A DNA stretch of 35,894 nucleotides, taken from Acetatifactor sp. (lineage in GTDB: Bacteria > Bacillota > Clostridia > Lachnospirales > Lachnospiraceae). Location: NCBI GenBank assembly GCA_024693365.1, contig JAILLF010000052.1:1-35894 (forward strand), given 5' to 3'. The notes below the pieces were generated by a model. It ran no database searches and was not told the DNA's origin. It was given only the letters and a program-made list of their open reading frames with translations. Below, one piece after another: positions 14,567 to 23,556 of this stretch (the stretch's first letter is position 1; every line of letters starts with the position of its first letter). The translations under genes were made by a program, and so were the position numbers.

Positions 14567-15569
14567 TGAAATGGTAAAAGATTTATTTGAGCGCCGGGAA
14601 GAATACCGCGCGAAGCAGGCACAAAGACGCAAGACTATTGGAATGGCATCAGCGTGCGCGGCGTTCATATGCTTTGTCCTGCTGGCAGGGTTTTTGAATT
14701 GGAAGGCGTCAAACGGAAATCAAGGGCATGTTGCGGATAACCGGGCAGGTGCTTCAACAAACAAGAACTCAGCAAAGAATCCTTCGTCCGAAGGAAACCA
14801 AGTGGTTATTTCAGACAAGGAGGGCGTTTTCATACCCGCCAGGGAATTGCCGAAGTCTTCCGAGGACGCCGCAGCGGACATGATCGGTCTGATCGTTTAT
14901 CAAGGTCACGTCTATACGCAGGGACCTGAATACTTTGGGGAGGATGCGGAAAGGATCCGGTCTCTTGTTGGAGATCACGTAGGCACGGCGAAGGGCAATA
15001 TCGACGAATGGTCTTCCCAGGAGGATTATGCCACGGAGTTTGCCTCGACCATAGGGGGAGAGGTGTATGCGGTAAAGGGATATGATGCGGGCTTTCGCAT
15101 TTGTACCTGCATGGAAACCCCTGATGAAAATGGTCAGCCAGAGCTTTGGATCCAGTTTTATGAATGCTTAAATGGCATCACGCTCACAAAAGGCAGAGAC
15201 CTTTTTGAAGACCGGCTAAAGATTAGCGGAAGAATAGCGAAAATGGAATACCAAACCCATGAGGATTGGGATTACGGCATGGGTATTTATCACGAGGTTA
15301 GTTTCGCTGCCGACGTCTGGGATCAGTTTATGGAGCAGGCGGATAATTGCAGTTTTGTTGACACTTACGATCCCAAGGCGTCTGCAGGGCAGTCCATCTA
15401 TCATCACAATCAGGCGCACTTAAACCTTACCCTGGAGGATGGATCCGTAGTTTGTCTTCGCCTGTTCGAAGGCGGTTACGTGGGTTATGAACCTCTTGGC
15501 TGGTACTTTGTGAAGATCCCGGAAGACATATTTAACAAGGTCTATGACGCATGTGGAGGAGAACGTTGA
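14553..15569 (+). CDS. probable membrane anti-sigma factor with large extracytoplasmic domain
   Basis: The 338-residue protein has a short cytoplasmic N-terminus (1-29, DEMVKDLFERREEYRAKQAQ) and one membrane helix (about 30-49). A Ser/Asn-rich linker and a ~250-residue extracytoplasmic domain with no recognised family follow. Position, topology and the 14-base overlap with the sigma gene support an anti-sigma role. The cytoplasmic segment is short for a classical zinc-binding anti-sigma domain, so the mode of sigma binding is uncertain. GGAGGGC at 14540-14546, inside the sigma gene, provides the ribosome binding site. The large outer domain may sense envelope state. Confidence 0.7.
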   Translation: MKNSDEMVKDLFERREEYRAKQAQRRKTIGMASACAAFICFVLLAGFLNWKASNGNQGHVADNRAGASTNKNSAKNPSSEGNQVVISDKEGVFIPARELPKSSEDAAADMIGLIVYQGHVYTQGPEYFGEDAERIRSLVGDHVGTAKGNIDEWSSQEDYATEFASTIGGEVYAVKGYDAGFRICTCMETPDENGQPELWIQFYECLNGITLTKGRDLFEDRLKISGRIAKMEYQTHEDWDYGMGIYHEVSFAADVWDQFMEQADNCSFVDTYDPKASAGQSIYHHNQAHLNLTLEDGSVVCLRLFEGGYVGYEPLGWYFVKIPEDIFNKVYDACGGER

Positions 15570-15943
15570 TCAAAAAAACTCATAAGCTAATTTACGTCAT
15601 ATTCTGTGTTCTTTTCCTAATCCTGCTTGTCCTGTTAATCATTTTACGGCATGGCTTAGGAGAAAAACCAGAAAAGAAAGAGGAAGTCATCGCTAGCTGT
15701 GATTATTTTAATGGAGAGGTCGTAGAGATCACGGAAACATATTTTGTCTTAAAACCCATTGCTGAGTGGAACTGGAAGGAAGTGACAAGGGTCAAAATAC
15801 CGAAGACGAAAGCCTCTTTTAACGTTGGCGATTTGATTCGCGTCGCTTTTAACAGTAAGGCGATGGAGTGGAAGGAGGACGAGGTTTTGATTCCGATGAC
15901 CTTCGCATGCTATCCTCTGACCGAAGACGGACAACTCAAGTGA
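15566..15943 (+). CDS. small membrane-anchored hypothetical protein
   Basis: Starting at TTG 15566 the protein has 125 residues: one N-terminal membrane anchor (about 6-28, LIYVIFCVLFLILLVLLIIL). A ~90-residue outer domain with VVEITETYFVLKPI, VTRVKIPKTKASFNVGDLIRV and VLIPMTF strands follows, resembling a small beta-barrel. TTG is chosen because GGAGGAG (15555-15561) sits four bases upstream and the codon overlaps the previous stop (TTGA). The in-frame ATG at 15551 lacks a site. It is probably the third gene of the sigma/anti-sigma operon and might act in the same signal pathway. Function is unknown. Confidence 0.65.
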   Translation: MIKKTHKLIYVIFCVLFLILLVLLIILRHGLGEKPEKKEEVIASCDYFNGEVVEITETYFVLKPIAEWNWKEVTRVKIPKTKASFNVGDLIRVAFNSKAMEWKEDEVLIPMTFACYPLTEDGQLK

Positions 15944-16049
15944 TTTAGGTAATTTTTGAAAAAGTGACAAAACAGGAAATCTTTTGTTCCCCAACCTGAG
16001 GTATGATTCTTACGTAGCTACAAAAAACTCGTAGGAAGGGGGTAGCAGC

Positions 16050-17345
16050 GTGTATAAGGAGAGCATTCAAGACACAATTGATTATATTGAAGCCAATCTT
16101 AGGGCGGAAATGACGGCAGCGGAGCTGGCTGAGCTTGCGGGATACTCGGTCTTCCACTTTTACAGGATTTTCCAGTCGGAAGTGGGAATGCCGGTCATGC
16201 AATATATCTTGAAAAGAAAGCTTCTGAATGCCATTTATGAGATCGGTACCGGCAAAAAGAAGATTGACGCGGCGTTGGAATATGGGTTTGAAACCTACGC
16301 CGGCTTTTATAAATCCTTTGTACGGGAGCTGGGATATACGCCTGCTGATTACCTCCGGAAGTTTAAGGTGAAAAAGCCTTACAGGATCAATTTATTTCAG
16401 GAGGAACAGATCATGTTAAGTCATAAGAAAATTGCGGAAATGCTGACGCTCTGGGGAATGCAGGACGAAAAGATCGCCGACGTGGTATACGGCGAAAGCG
16501 GAGAGATCAGCGATACGGCGAAGTACGTCGGCGAGGATTACGTCATTAAGTATACAAACAATCTGGGCAACGTGCTGAAAACGATCAGTATTTCCAAGGC
16601 ACTGGAGAACGTGGGACTTGCGTCCCTTACCGTCCTTCCGACGAAGGACGGCAGGGAATATGCGGAAAACGGGGAGCTTTATTTCTTCTTGTCGAAGCGC
16701 GTTAAGGGCGAGGGAATCATGGCAAGCCTCGTTTATTTGGACGAGTATGAAAGGAAGGCGCGCTTTATTGGCGAGATCGTGGGGCAACTGGACCTTGCGC
16801 TCGAAAAGATTGACATAGAGGTGGAAGAGGTAGACCTTCTTTCGAGGGTGCGCGATTGGGCGTTGCCCGCATTAAAAGGCGTCATCGAGATCGACAACGA
16901 AGAGGTTGAAAAGTATCTGCAGGCCATGAGCCGTCTGTATCCAAAGCTCCCGAAGCAGATCATCCACAGGGATCCCAATCCCAGTAATATCATTGTATCC
17001 GGGGATAAATGGGGCTTCATCGATTTTGACCTAAGCGAAAGAAACGTACGGATTTACGATCCCTGCTACGCCGCGACTGCGATCCTTTCGGAAACCTATG
17101 AAGAAGGGAACGAGGAGAAGCTGAAGAAATGGATCACCGTCATGAAGGAGATCGCGTACGGTTATGACGACGTGGTTCATCTTTCAGATGAAGAAAAGGA
17201 AGCGATTCCCTATGTCATTTTGGCCAATCAGTTCATTGCAACGGCGTGGTTTGCTGGAAAAGAAAAGTTCAAGTCCATCTTTGAAGTGAACGTAAAGATG
17301 ACAAATTGGATCTTGCGAAACATGGGAATTCTTACAAAAACGTAA
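16050..17345 (+). CDS. AraC-type DNA-binding domain fused to an APH-like kinase
   Basis: The 431-residue protein begins with an AraC double helix-turn-helix (1-105: IDYIEANLRAEMTAAELAELAGYSVFHFYRIF, then GFETYAGFYKSFVRELGYTPADYLRKF). It continues as an aminoglycoside/choline-type kinase (about 125-425). Kinase elements are a candidate ATP Lys (YVIKYTN, ~167), catalytic IIHRDPNPSN (~305-313) and metal-binding FIDFD (~323-327). All are intact, so both domains look functional. A transcription reader joined to a small-molecule kinase suggests it modifies the compound it responds to, but that is inference. The start is GTG 16050 after AAGGGGG. Confidence 0.85.
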   Translation: MYKESIQDTIDYIEANLRAEMTAAELAELAGYSVFHFYRIFQSEVGMPVMQYILKRKLLNAIYEIGTGKKKIDAALEYGFETYAGFYKSFVRELGYTPADYLRKFKVKKPYRINLFQEEQIMLSHKKIAEMLTLWGMQDEKIADVVYGESGEISDTAKYVGEDYVIKYTNNLGNVLKTISISKALENVGLASLTVLPTKDGREYAENGELYFFLSKRVKGEGIMASLVYLDEYERKARFIGEIVGQLDLALEKIDIEVEEVDLLSRVRDWALPALKGVIEIDNEEVEKYLQAMSRLYPKLPKQIIHRDPNPSNIIVSGDKWGFIDFDLSERNVRIYDPCYAATAILSETYEEGNEEKLKKWITVMKEIAYGYDDVVHLSDEEKEAIPYVILANQFIATAWFAGKEKFKSIFEVNVKMTNWILRNMGILTKT

Positions 17346-17439
17346 GATAATTGTAAGAAGATCCGATGGAATGAAATTTTGCCATATGCTATCTTAAGAT
17401 TACAGACAGGGAAACCTGAAGGAATCGGAGGAAAGAAAA

Positions 17440-17763
17440 ATGAGAGAAGCAGTGGCAAAGAAATATATGAGCATCCCCATGGCAGAGAGATTATACAGCA
17501 GGGCAAACTGCAAAGCCATTGCAGAGCAGATCGCAAGCGAAGAAAAAATCACCGGCATGTCCCTTAGCCAGCTTGCCTGTGAGATCTTTGCACATGCATA
17601 TATCTATTACAATTTCAGATTCGTACCGAAGTTCCTTCGCGGCGCAAAGATTTTCAAGTCCATCTACAACAGTGTTGAGAACGGCGTTGATCTGGAGGAT
17701 AACGGGGATAAGTGGTACAGAAGGATCGCTTACAGAATGATCTGGCTGTTCCCTGCATTCTAA
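17440..17763 (+). CDS. small conserved-looking hypothetical protein
   Basis: The protein has 107 residues and no clear membrane segment. It is mainly helical with a basic N-terminal half (KYMSIPMAERLYSRANCKAIAEQIASEEK) and an aromatic C-terminal half (AYIYYNFRFVPKFLRG, YRRIAYRMIWLFPAF). I do not recognise the family. GGAGGAAAG at 17425-17433 precedes ATG 17440, and a strong terminator lies 34 bases after the stop. It therefore ends a transcription unit that may begin with the AraC-kinase gene or just upstream of this one. Confidence 0.65.
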   Translation: MREAVAKKYMSIPMAERLYSRANCKAIAEQIASEEKITGMSLSQLACEIFAHAYIYYNFRFVPKFLRGAKIFKSIYNSVENGVDLEDNGDKWYRRIAYRMIWLFPAF

Positions 17764-17796
17764 ATAATGGTTATTAATAAGCTTGGGCGTTTTGAA

Positions 17797-17826
17797 GAAG
17801 GAAGAGGCAAGACCTCTTCCTTTTTT
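17797..17826 (+). terminator. intrinsic terminator
   Basis: GGAAGAGG pairs with CCTCTTCC across a short CAAGA loop and is followed by six or more T residues. It ends the unit containing the 107-residue protein. Confidence 0.88.
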
Positions 17827-17977
17827 GGTTGGGAAAACAAGCGGTGCCGGGACAGGCGGGTTTTCATGAGTTAACGCATAAGGGGAGACTTGCAAATCAT
17901 AATAAGTCGTGTAAAATAGAAAAAGAAGGCTTAGGCCGAGGGGAATGGAACGCAAAAGAGGGTGGGGGAAAATTTTA

Positions 17978-18772
17978 ATGAGTAATGAGACTGGGCAAAA
18001 AAAGAAAAGAAAGATCAAGCTGACGGTGGTCAGCACCTATCATTACGTAAGATTGATGGCGCGGTCCTGTACGTTTTTGGTGCTTTTGGTTTATTACGTG
18101 ATCTATCGGCTGATGGGCGGTGATGAAATTGAGCAGGTGATCGAAAGCCATCCGGCCGCGTTGATTTTTATCTGGGCTTTCTTTATCGTGGAAATGATTC
18201 TTCGGTTTTTTCCTTCCAGGTTTGAAAGTCCCGGCTGTCAAAAACAGTTTGCAAAAAACTACGTAAAGACCGGCAATACAAAGATTGAGATTCAGGACAA
18301 CAATGCCGTGATGCTTGTGGCGCTGATTTGGATTGCGTTTAACGGCGTGTTTGGTGCCTTGCACATGCGTGGGATTCTAGACGACGGCATCATGATCCTG
18401 CTGTGTTCCTTTTATTCCGTGTGTGACATGATCTGTATTTTGTTTTTCTGTCCCTTCCAGTCCTGGCTGTTAAAGAATAAATGCTGCTGTACCTGCCGCA
18501 TTTATAACTGGGATTACGCCATGATGTTCACGCCGCTCTTCTTTGTGCAGAAATCTTATACGTGGAGCCTTCTGGTGATTTCCATGGCACTCCTCGCACG
18601 GTGGGAGATCACGTTTTATAAGTATCCGGAACGCTTTTCCGAGACGACAAACGGTTATCTCCATTGTCAGAACTGTACGGAAAAGCTCTGCACCCACAAA
18701 AAGCAACTGAAATCCCTTTGGCAAAAGATTGCGGAATACACCCAGGAACGCATCAAAAAACTAAAGCTTTAA
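17978..18772 (+). CDS. hypothetical polytopic membrane protein with Cys clusters
   Basis: The protein of 264 residues has four or five likely membrane helices (about 30-46, 60-77, 111-128, 136-157 and 180-205). Two Cys clusters lie outside them: KCCCTCR (~168-174) and HCQNC with KLC (~229-238), the latter in the cytoplasm-like basic tail. The pattern suggests metal binding, but no known family is recognised. ATG 17978 follows GGTGGGGGA at 17961-17969. An in-frame ATG at 17945 sits too close to its purine stretch. It is transcribed alone, bounded by terminators on both sides. Confidence 0.65.
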   Translation: MSNETGQKKKRKIKLTVVSTYHYVRLMARSCTFLVLLVYYVIYRLMGGDEIEQVIESHPAALIFIWAFFIVEMILRFFPSRFESPGCQKQFAKNYVKTGNTKIEIQDNNAVMLVALIWIAFNGVFGALHMRGILDDGIMILLCSFYSVCDMICILFFCPFQSWLLKNKCCCTCRIYNWDYAMMFTPLFFVQKSYTWSLLVISMALLARWEITFYKYPERFSETTNGYLHCQNCTEKLCTHKKQLKSLWQKIAEYTQERIKKLKL

Positions 18773-18806
18773 CGTGTCACGGGGACGTGTCTACTGACAC
18801 GTTTTT
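18772..18806 (+). terminator. intrinsic terminator with duplicated 5' arm
   Basis: ACGTGTC (18785-18791) pairs with GACACGT (18796-18802) across TACT, followed by a T run to 18806. An identical ACGTGTC sits at 18772-18778, so the 3' arm has two alternative partners. Confidence 0.8.
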
Positions 18807-18919
18807 AAATAATTTCTTAATATTGTATCAGGAAACTTTACAAAGTATGAGAAAAGTGACATCATAAATATGATATGCGCTAAAGCGTAAACTTTAAGAA
18901 CGCAAATAAGGGGTGTCAC

Positions 18920-19882
18920 ATGAGTAACGTGGAACGACAAAATGCAATGGCCGTGATCACGGAAGTATCAAAGGCCGTAACGGGAAAAGATGATTGTATC
19001 AGGAAGGTATTTGCGGCCGTAATCGCCGGAGGTCACGTCCTGATCGAGGACGTGCCGGGCGTTGGAAAAACGACATTGGCGCTGGCGCTTTCGCGCGCCA
19101 TGAGATTAAAGGAGAACCGCGTCCAATTTACGCCCGACGTCATGCCGTCGGACATCCTGGGATTTTCCATGTACAAAAAGGAATTGGATCAGTTTGAATA
19201 CCATCCCGGTTCCATCGCGTGTAATTTATTTCTTGCGGATGAGATCAACAGAACCTCACCGAAGACGCAGTCGGCCCTTCTCGAGGTCATGGAGGAAGGC
19301 GCCTGGACCGTGGACGGCGTGACGAGAAAGGTCATGAATCCCTTTATCGTCATTGCGACCCAGAATCCAAAGGGCAGCGCAGGAACGCAGCTTTTGCCGG
19401 AATCCCAGCTGGATCGGTTCATGATCTGCATGAGCATGGGTTATCCCGTGCTTCAGGATGAGGTGGCGATCGCAAAGGGACGCAACAACGGCATCTCCGT
19501 TGACAGCATGCAGGAAGTGATCGGCGCAAAGGAACTGGTCGACATCAAGAATAAAGTGGCGCAGGTATATGTACACAATAACATTTATGCCTACATCGTG
19601 AAGCTTGTCCAGGCGACGAGAGACAATCCGTACGTCGAGCTTGGGGTCAGCCCGAGAGGAACCATCGCGTGTAGCCGCATGGCTATGGCCACGGCATTTA
19701 TGGAGGGCAGGGAATACTGCATTCCTGAGGACGTGGAGAAAGTATTTAAGGACGTTGCTTCGCACCGCATCGTCATGAACACAAAGGCAAGAGTGTCAAA
19801 AATAAGCCGCGACGACGTGCTCACGGAGATCCTTGGCAGCGTGCAGCAACCGGCTACCTTTATGGAAAGGAGCCAGAAGTGA
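18920..19882 (+). CDS. MoxR family AAA+ ATPase
   Basis: The protein of 320 residues is a typical MoxR ATPase. It has Walker A DVPGVGKT (44-51), Walker B LFLADEIN (103-110), an IVIATQNP sensor 1 segment and a PESQLDRF arginine-finger region. MoxR proteins act as chaperone-like ATPases, usually with DUF58/VWA partners to mature or regulate envelope enzymes. Here the DUF58 gene starts inside its stop codon (GTGA overlap) and a transglutaminase gene follows, the classic three-gene set. The ATG follows AAGGGGTGT at 18908-18916. A weak promoter is likely in the 110 bases upstream but I cannot fix it. Confidence 0.93.
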   Translation: MSNVERQNAMAVITEVSKAVTGKDDCIRKVFAAVIAGGHVLIEDVPGVGKTTLALALSRAMRLKENRVQFTPDVMPSDILGFSMYKKELDQFEYHPGSIACNLFLADEINRTSPKTQSALLEVMEEGAWTVDGVTRKVMNPFIVIATQNPKGSAGTQLLPESQLDRFMICMSMGYPVLQDEVAIAKGRNNGISVDSMQEVIGAKELVDIKNKVAQVYVHNNIYAYIVKLVQATRDNPYVELGVSPRGTIACSRMAMATAFMEGREYCIPEDVEKVFKDVASHRIVMNTKARVSKISRDDVLTEILGSVQQPATFMERSQK

Positions 19883-20940
19883 AGCGCTTTTTGATCGTCC
19901 TGCCCATCGTATTGGTTTTGGTTTGGCTTGCCCTGATATTTGAAAGCACTGCATTTGCACTGCTGGCATTCACCGCAGTGGCTTTTGCCGTGCTTTCTTT
20001 TATTTGGCTTACGCTGACGCAGAAGGGGATAAAAGTGCAGCTTCTGATTCCCGCAAGGGTGGCCGACCGTGGTCAGGAGATTGGACTGAAGGTGACAATC
20101 CAAAACAAAACCATTTTTCCCGTCGGTAAACTCAAGCTGTTTCTCGCGTATGGCGAAAACCACGTGATCAAGACGGAAAAGCGCGTGCTGAAATTATATG
20201 ACCTGTTGCGCGGCAAGACCGATGCGTGGGAGCGGTTCTCCGTATTCCGTTCCGGTTATTACGACTTTAGGGTCAAAAAGATCCAGATCTATGATCCGTT
20301 CGGTCTGTTTTACGTGACGCGCAGGAGAAAGAGCGTAGCCCATGTGATGGTGTTGCCCAAGCTGGAGGAGGTACCCGTAAAGCTTGGTGACAGCGTAAAG
20401 CATTTTTACGGCGAGACCATGGATTATGACGAGGATCATCCGGGAAAGGATTCCAGTGAAGTGTTTGGCGTCAGGGAATTTCAGGACGGCGATAAGTTAC
20501 AGAGAATCCACTGGAAGCTCAGCGCCAGAATGGATGAACTGATGGTGAAGGAAGATTCCCTGCCGAAGTCCTGCGCGATCGTGCTGTTTATGCCAGAGAG
20601 TGCGGCGGAGAACGGGGAGATGCTGGATTACGCGGCTTCCTTATCCTTCTCGTTGATGGATGCCAAGTGTGCCCATTACGTCGCATGGCAGTCCAAGAGC
20701 AGGAGCGACGTCATGCGCTTGCGCGTGTCGGACGAGGAGAGCTTTTATGAGGCGCTCACCACGTACATGCAGGATGTTTCTTCCCAGTCGGTTGAGGACT
20801 GCATGGAGAGATACAAAGAAAAATATAAAGGAGAACAGTTCCTTCACAGTATCTGTATGTTTGCAAACAGTACGGTGGTGATAGACGGGGAAGCTGCAGG
20901 CGGCATTGAGGAAGTGCGAAAGGAACTGTTTTTGAAATAG
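19879..20940 (+). CDS. DUF58 domain protein
   Basis: The 353-residue protein has two N-terminal membrane helices (about 3-21 and 24-45), a beta-rich middle, and the DUF58 signature at about 192-218 (SSEVFGVREFQDGDKLQRIH, then WKLSAR). DUF58 proteins are the partners of MoxR ATPases and carry a vWA-like fold facing the cytoplasm. The start is GTG, overlapping the MoxR stop by four bases, with AAAGGAG at 19866-19872. The next gene starts two bases after this stop, so the three genes are tightly coupled. Confidence 0.9.
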   Translation: MKRFLIVLPIVLVLVWLALIFESTAFALLAFTAVAFAVLSFIWLTLTQKGIKVQLLIPARVADRGQEIGLKVTIQNKTIFPVGKLKLFLAYGENHVIKTEKRVLKLYDLLRGKTDAWERFSVFRSGYYDFRVKKIQIYDPFGLFYVTRRRKSVAHVMVLPKLEEVPVKLGDSVKHFYGETMDYDEDHPGKDSSEVFGVREFQDGDKLQRIHWKLSARMDELMVKEDSLPKSCAIVLFMPESAAENGEMLDYAASLSFSLMDAKCAHYVAWQSKSRSDVMRLRVSDEESFYEALTTYMQDVSSQSVEDCMERYKEKYKGEQFLHSICMFANSTVVIDGEAAGGIEEVRKELFLK

Positions 20941-20941
20941 A

Positions 20942-23431
20942 ATGAAAGCAAAGAAGCAAAAGTTAAAGAAGGTTCAATGGAAAAAACAAAAAATGCTTCC
21001 GCAGATTGGCGGAAGAGGGCTGATCATTGGGGCCGTATGGGAGAGCATCGCCATCTTGATCTTGTTTTTTGCTGCCATTTCCATACTCGGAATGTTTTCG
21101 TCGAACGTAGAGATCGGCGTGAACGGAGGCCTTCTCTTGATTGTGTTGGTTTTCGGAACGGTTTTCTTTTATGAGGTTTTGGTGACCCGCTTCCTTAACC
21201 GCGCGGGAGGAAAAAAGAAGTTGTTCCTTCGGATTAGCAGCAAGGTCTTGCCAGCCATCGCCTTTGGCATGATCTTCCTGAAGTATCAGGCGGATTATGA
21301 AACGGAACTTGAGGGCGGTTTTCGGATGTTCACCAAGTATTATTACAGGGCTTACGATTATCTCTTTAAGACTACCCACGTCGTAAGGGATGCCCCCGTG
21401 GATTGGATCCCTATATTTATTGGTTTTCTGGCAACGTTTGTCTTCTTGGCGCTCTATCTTTTGTCATGGATCGGGAGGCGCAAGTGGCTCATGCTTCTCG
21501 TGCCCGCCTCGACACTTTCTTTGATCATGTACGCGGGACTTGCTCCGAAATTTGGACATATATTGGCAATGGCACTTGGGCTTTTTATGATCTATAAAAG
21601 CCATAGACGGAGTGAGGAAGCCTACGTCGGAGTCACTTACGTATTCGGCGTTTTGTTGGTTTTGTTACTCCTTATGGGACATATCTTTGGCAATTCAGCG
21701 GATAAGCTGCTTGAAAACTCCCTTCAGGCGAAAGCATACGAGGAAATCATCGAGCAAGACGTCAAAAATATCTTTTCCTCCCTCCATCTGGTAAAGAAGC
21801 AGACCATAAACAATGCAAGGCCGGAATATGATGACAAAAAGATTTTGACGATGCGTGCGGACAAGCTGCCGCAGGGAAATCTGTACTTACAGGAATTTTA
21901 TGGCGAGAGCTATGAAGATAACACGTGGACGTTCTCCAAAAAGGATTTCTCCCAAGCGTGCGCGGAGCATGGGATCAGCGAGCAGCAGGCAGCGATGGAA
22001 TTGGCTTCCTCGGTCTTCAGAAGATATTACGGTGATCTGAGAGGATATTATGAGGCGTTACTGGGAGTTCCTTTCGGTTATGAGGGAGATGATCTATTTA
22101 AAAAGTATGAGGTGATGGATTATCAGACAGACTACCAGAGCCTTTTGAATTCCACCATGCTTATTCCCTATGGCATGGACGTGCAAGGGATTTCAGGAAT
22201 CAAATTCATGCGGGACGCCATTGCGCAAAAGGGCGGGTTTAAGAGAAGCATTACCTATCAGGGATGGGATACAAATGAGTTTGACTTTGGATCATTGTCA
22301 TTCTCGGGAACGCTGGAGGATGATGACGTTCAATTTTGGGAATGGTATAACGAGTACGTAAAAGAGCATTATCTGGAATATCCCCAATACGTGAAGAAAT
22401 CGCCGGTATTTGACTATGCGGAAGCCATGGTAGACGGAGAGAAACACTACGGCATTACCGAAAATGAGCTTCGGTATCTTACTGCGTTGGCTGTCCAGAG
22501 TATCCTCACGGGTCCGAATTCGACTTACACCTGGGATCTGGATGAGCTGGAGAGCGGAGAGGATCCCATTAAGCATTTCTTGGAAAATACCAGAAGGGGA
22601 TATTGTATTCATTATGCATCCGTAGGCGTTATGCTCCTCCGAAGTCTGGGCGTCCCGGCAAGATATGCCTCCGGTTACGTCGTTAAGCCTGCTTCGTTTG
22701 TGTTGCAGGAGGACGGAAGCTGCGTGGCAGAAGTGATCGACAGAAACGGTCATGCATGGGCAGAAGTATATTATGACGGCATTGGCTGGGTTCCCATAGA
22801 GATGACGCCGGGCTATGCAACTACTTCCGGGGACGTACCGACGTTTCAGCAGCCAAAGGAAGAAAAGACAAACGTTACCATAGATCCTATAGCTTCCAAG
22901 GAACCGGCGTCCTCAGAAGAAACGTCGGAAGAGACGCCTGGGCCGGAAGAGACGGAAGCGCCAGAGGAGACTTCTGACGCGGAGGAATCGTCCGAACAGG
23001 CCGATGATGAGGAACCGGGTGCCGGTTTCGGGAAAGGAAGCGGAGACGGCGCACGGAATGGTACGTTCAGAATCGTGATCGTTTTCGCCGGGATTGCCAT
23101 AGTGGGACTTGTGCTTACCATTGTGGGCCGTAAGGTTATGAGCGACGTGAGATTGGAAAGGGCCATGGTTGGAAAGTATTACAAGACCGCCACGCTCATG
23201 ATCAACCGGAAGGTCTATCACAAAGTAAAGGGCAAGGGAAAGACCGTGAAAAAGGCAAGAACGGACAAGGAGTTTGAAATGGCGCTGACGGAGGTCCTCG
23301 GAGCAGAGCAGACTTCGGAAGTTGCAAAGTACATGCAGATCGTCAGGGCAGCAGCCTTTTCCAAGGAGATCATCTCCAAAAGTGATTGCCTGTTTGCATG
23401 GCATATCTACAAGGACTTGAAAGAAAAATAA
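20942..23431 (+). CDS. transmembrane transglutaminase-like protein
   Basis: The 829-residue protein has about six N-terminal membrane helices (within ~28-250) and a long extracytoplasmic region with a transglutaminase core. A Glu/Ser/Pro-rich linker (~640-690), a further membrane helix (~696-716) and a cytoplasmic tail follow. The core shows RRGYCIHYASVGVMLLRSLG (nucleophile Cys555) and GHAWAEVYYDGIGWVPIEMT (His604, with Glu620 where Asp is more usual), so a papain-like triad looks intact. Such proteins are thought to act on envelope proteins or peptides, with MoxR and DUF58 as cytoplasmic partners; the substrate is unknown. The acidic linker may span the wall side. Confidence 0.9.
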   Translation: MKAKKQKLKKVQWKKQKMLPQIGGRGLIIGAVWESIAILILFFAAISILGMFSSNVEIGVNGGLLLIVLVFGTVFFYEVLVTRFLNRAGGKKKLFLRISSKVLPAIAFGMIFLKYQADYETELEGGFRMFTKYYYRAYDYLFKTTHVVRDAPVDWIPIFIGFLATFVFLALYLLSWIGRRKWLMLLVPASTLSLIMYAGLAPKFGHILAMALGLFMIYKSHRRSEEAYVGVTYVFGVLLVLLLLMGHIFGNSADKLLENSLQAKAYEEIIEQDVKNIFSSLHLVKKQTINNARPEYDDKKILTMRADKLPQGNLYLQEFYGESYEDNTWTFSKKDFSQACAEHGISEQQAAMELASSVFRRYYGDLRGYYEALLGVPFGYEGDDLFKKYEVMDYQTDYQSLLNSTMLIPYGMDVQGISGIKFMRDAIAQKGGFKRSITYQGWDTNEFDFGSLSFSGTLEDDDVQFWEWYNEYVKEHYLEYPQYVKKSPVFDYAEAMVDGEKHYGITENELRYLTALAVQSILTGPNSTYTWDLDELESGEDPIKHFLENTRRGYCIHYASVGVMLLRSLGVPARYASGYVVKPASFVLQEDGSCVAEVIDRNGHAWAEVYYDGIGWVPIEMTPGYATTSGDVPTFQQPKEEKTNVTIDPIASKEPASSEETSEETPGPEETEAPEETSDAEESSEQADDEEPGAGFGKGSGDGARNGTFRIVIVFAGIAIVGLVLTIVGRKVMSDVRLERAMVGKYYKTATLMINRKVYHKVKGKGKTVKKARTDKEFEMALTEVLGAEQTSEVAKYMQIVRAAAFSKEIISKSDCLFAWHIYKDLKEK

Positions 23432-23477
23432 GATCATGGCGCGGATTTGCGCGACTTTTGGGGTATTTGGAAGGGAA

Positions 23478-23506
23478 TTGTAAAGAATTTAGTTTCGTGT
23501 TATAAT
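23478..23506 (+). promoter_or_regulatory. sigma-A type promoter of the channel operon
   Basis: TTGTAA (23478-23483), a 17-base spacer and TATAAT (23501-23506) lie about 50 bases before the ExbB-like gene. This is a near-consensus housekeeping promoter, so the channel genes can be expressed separately from the MoxR unit. Confidence 0.8.
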
Positions 23507-23556
23507 ATAATCGCATAAGTATTTCACGTGACAGAAAGCTACGGGAGGGAGCGACT

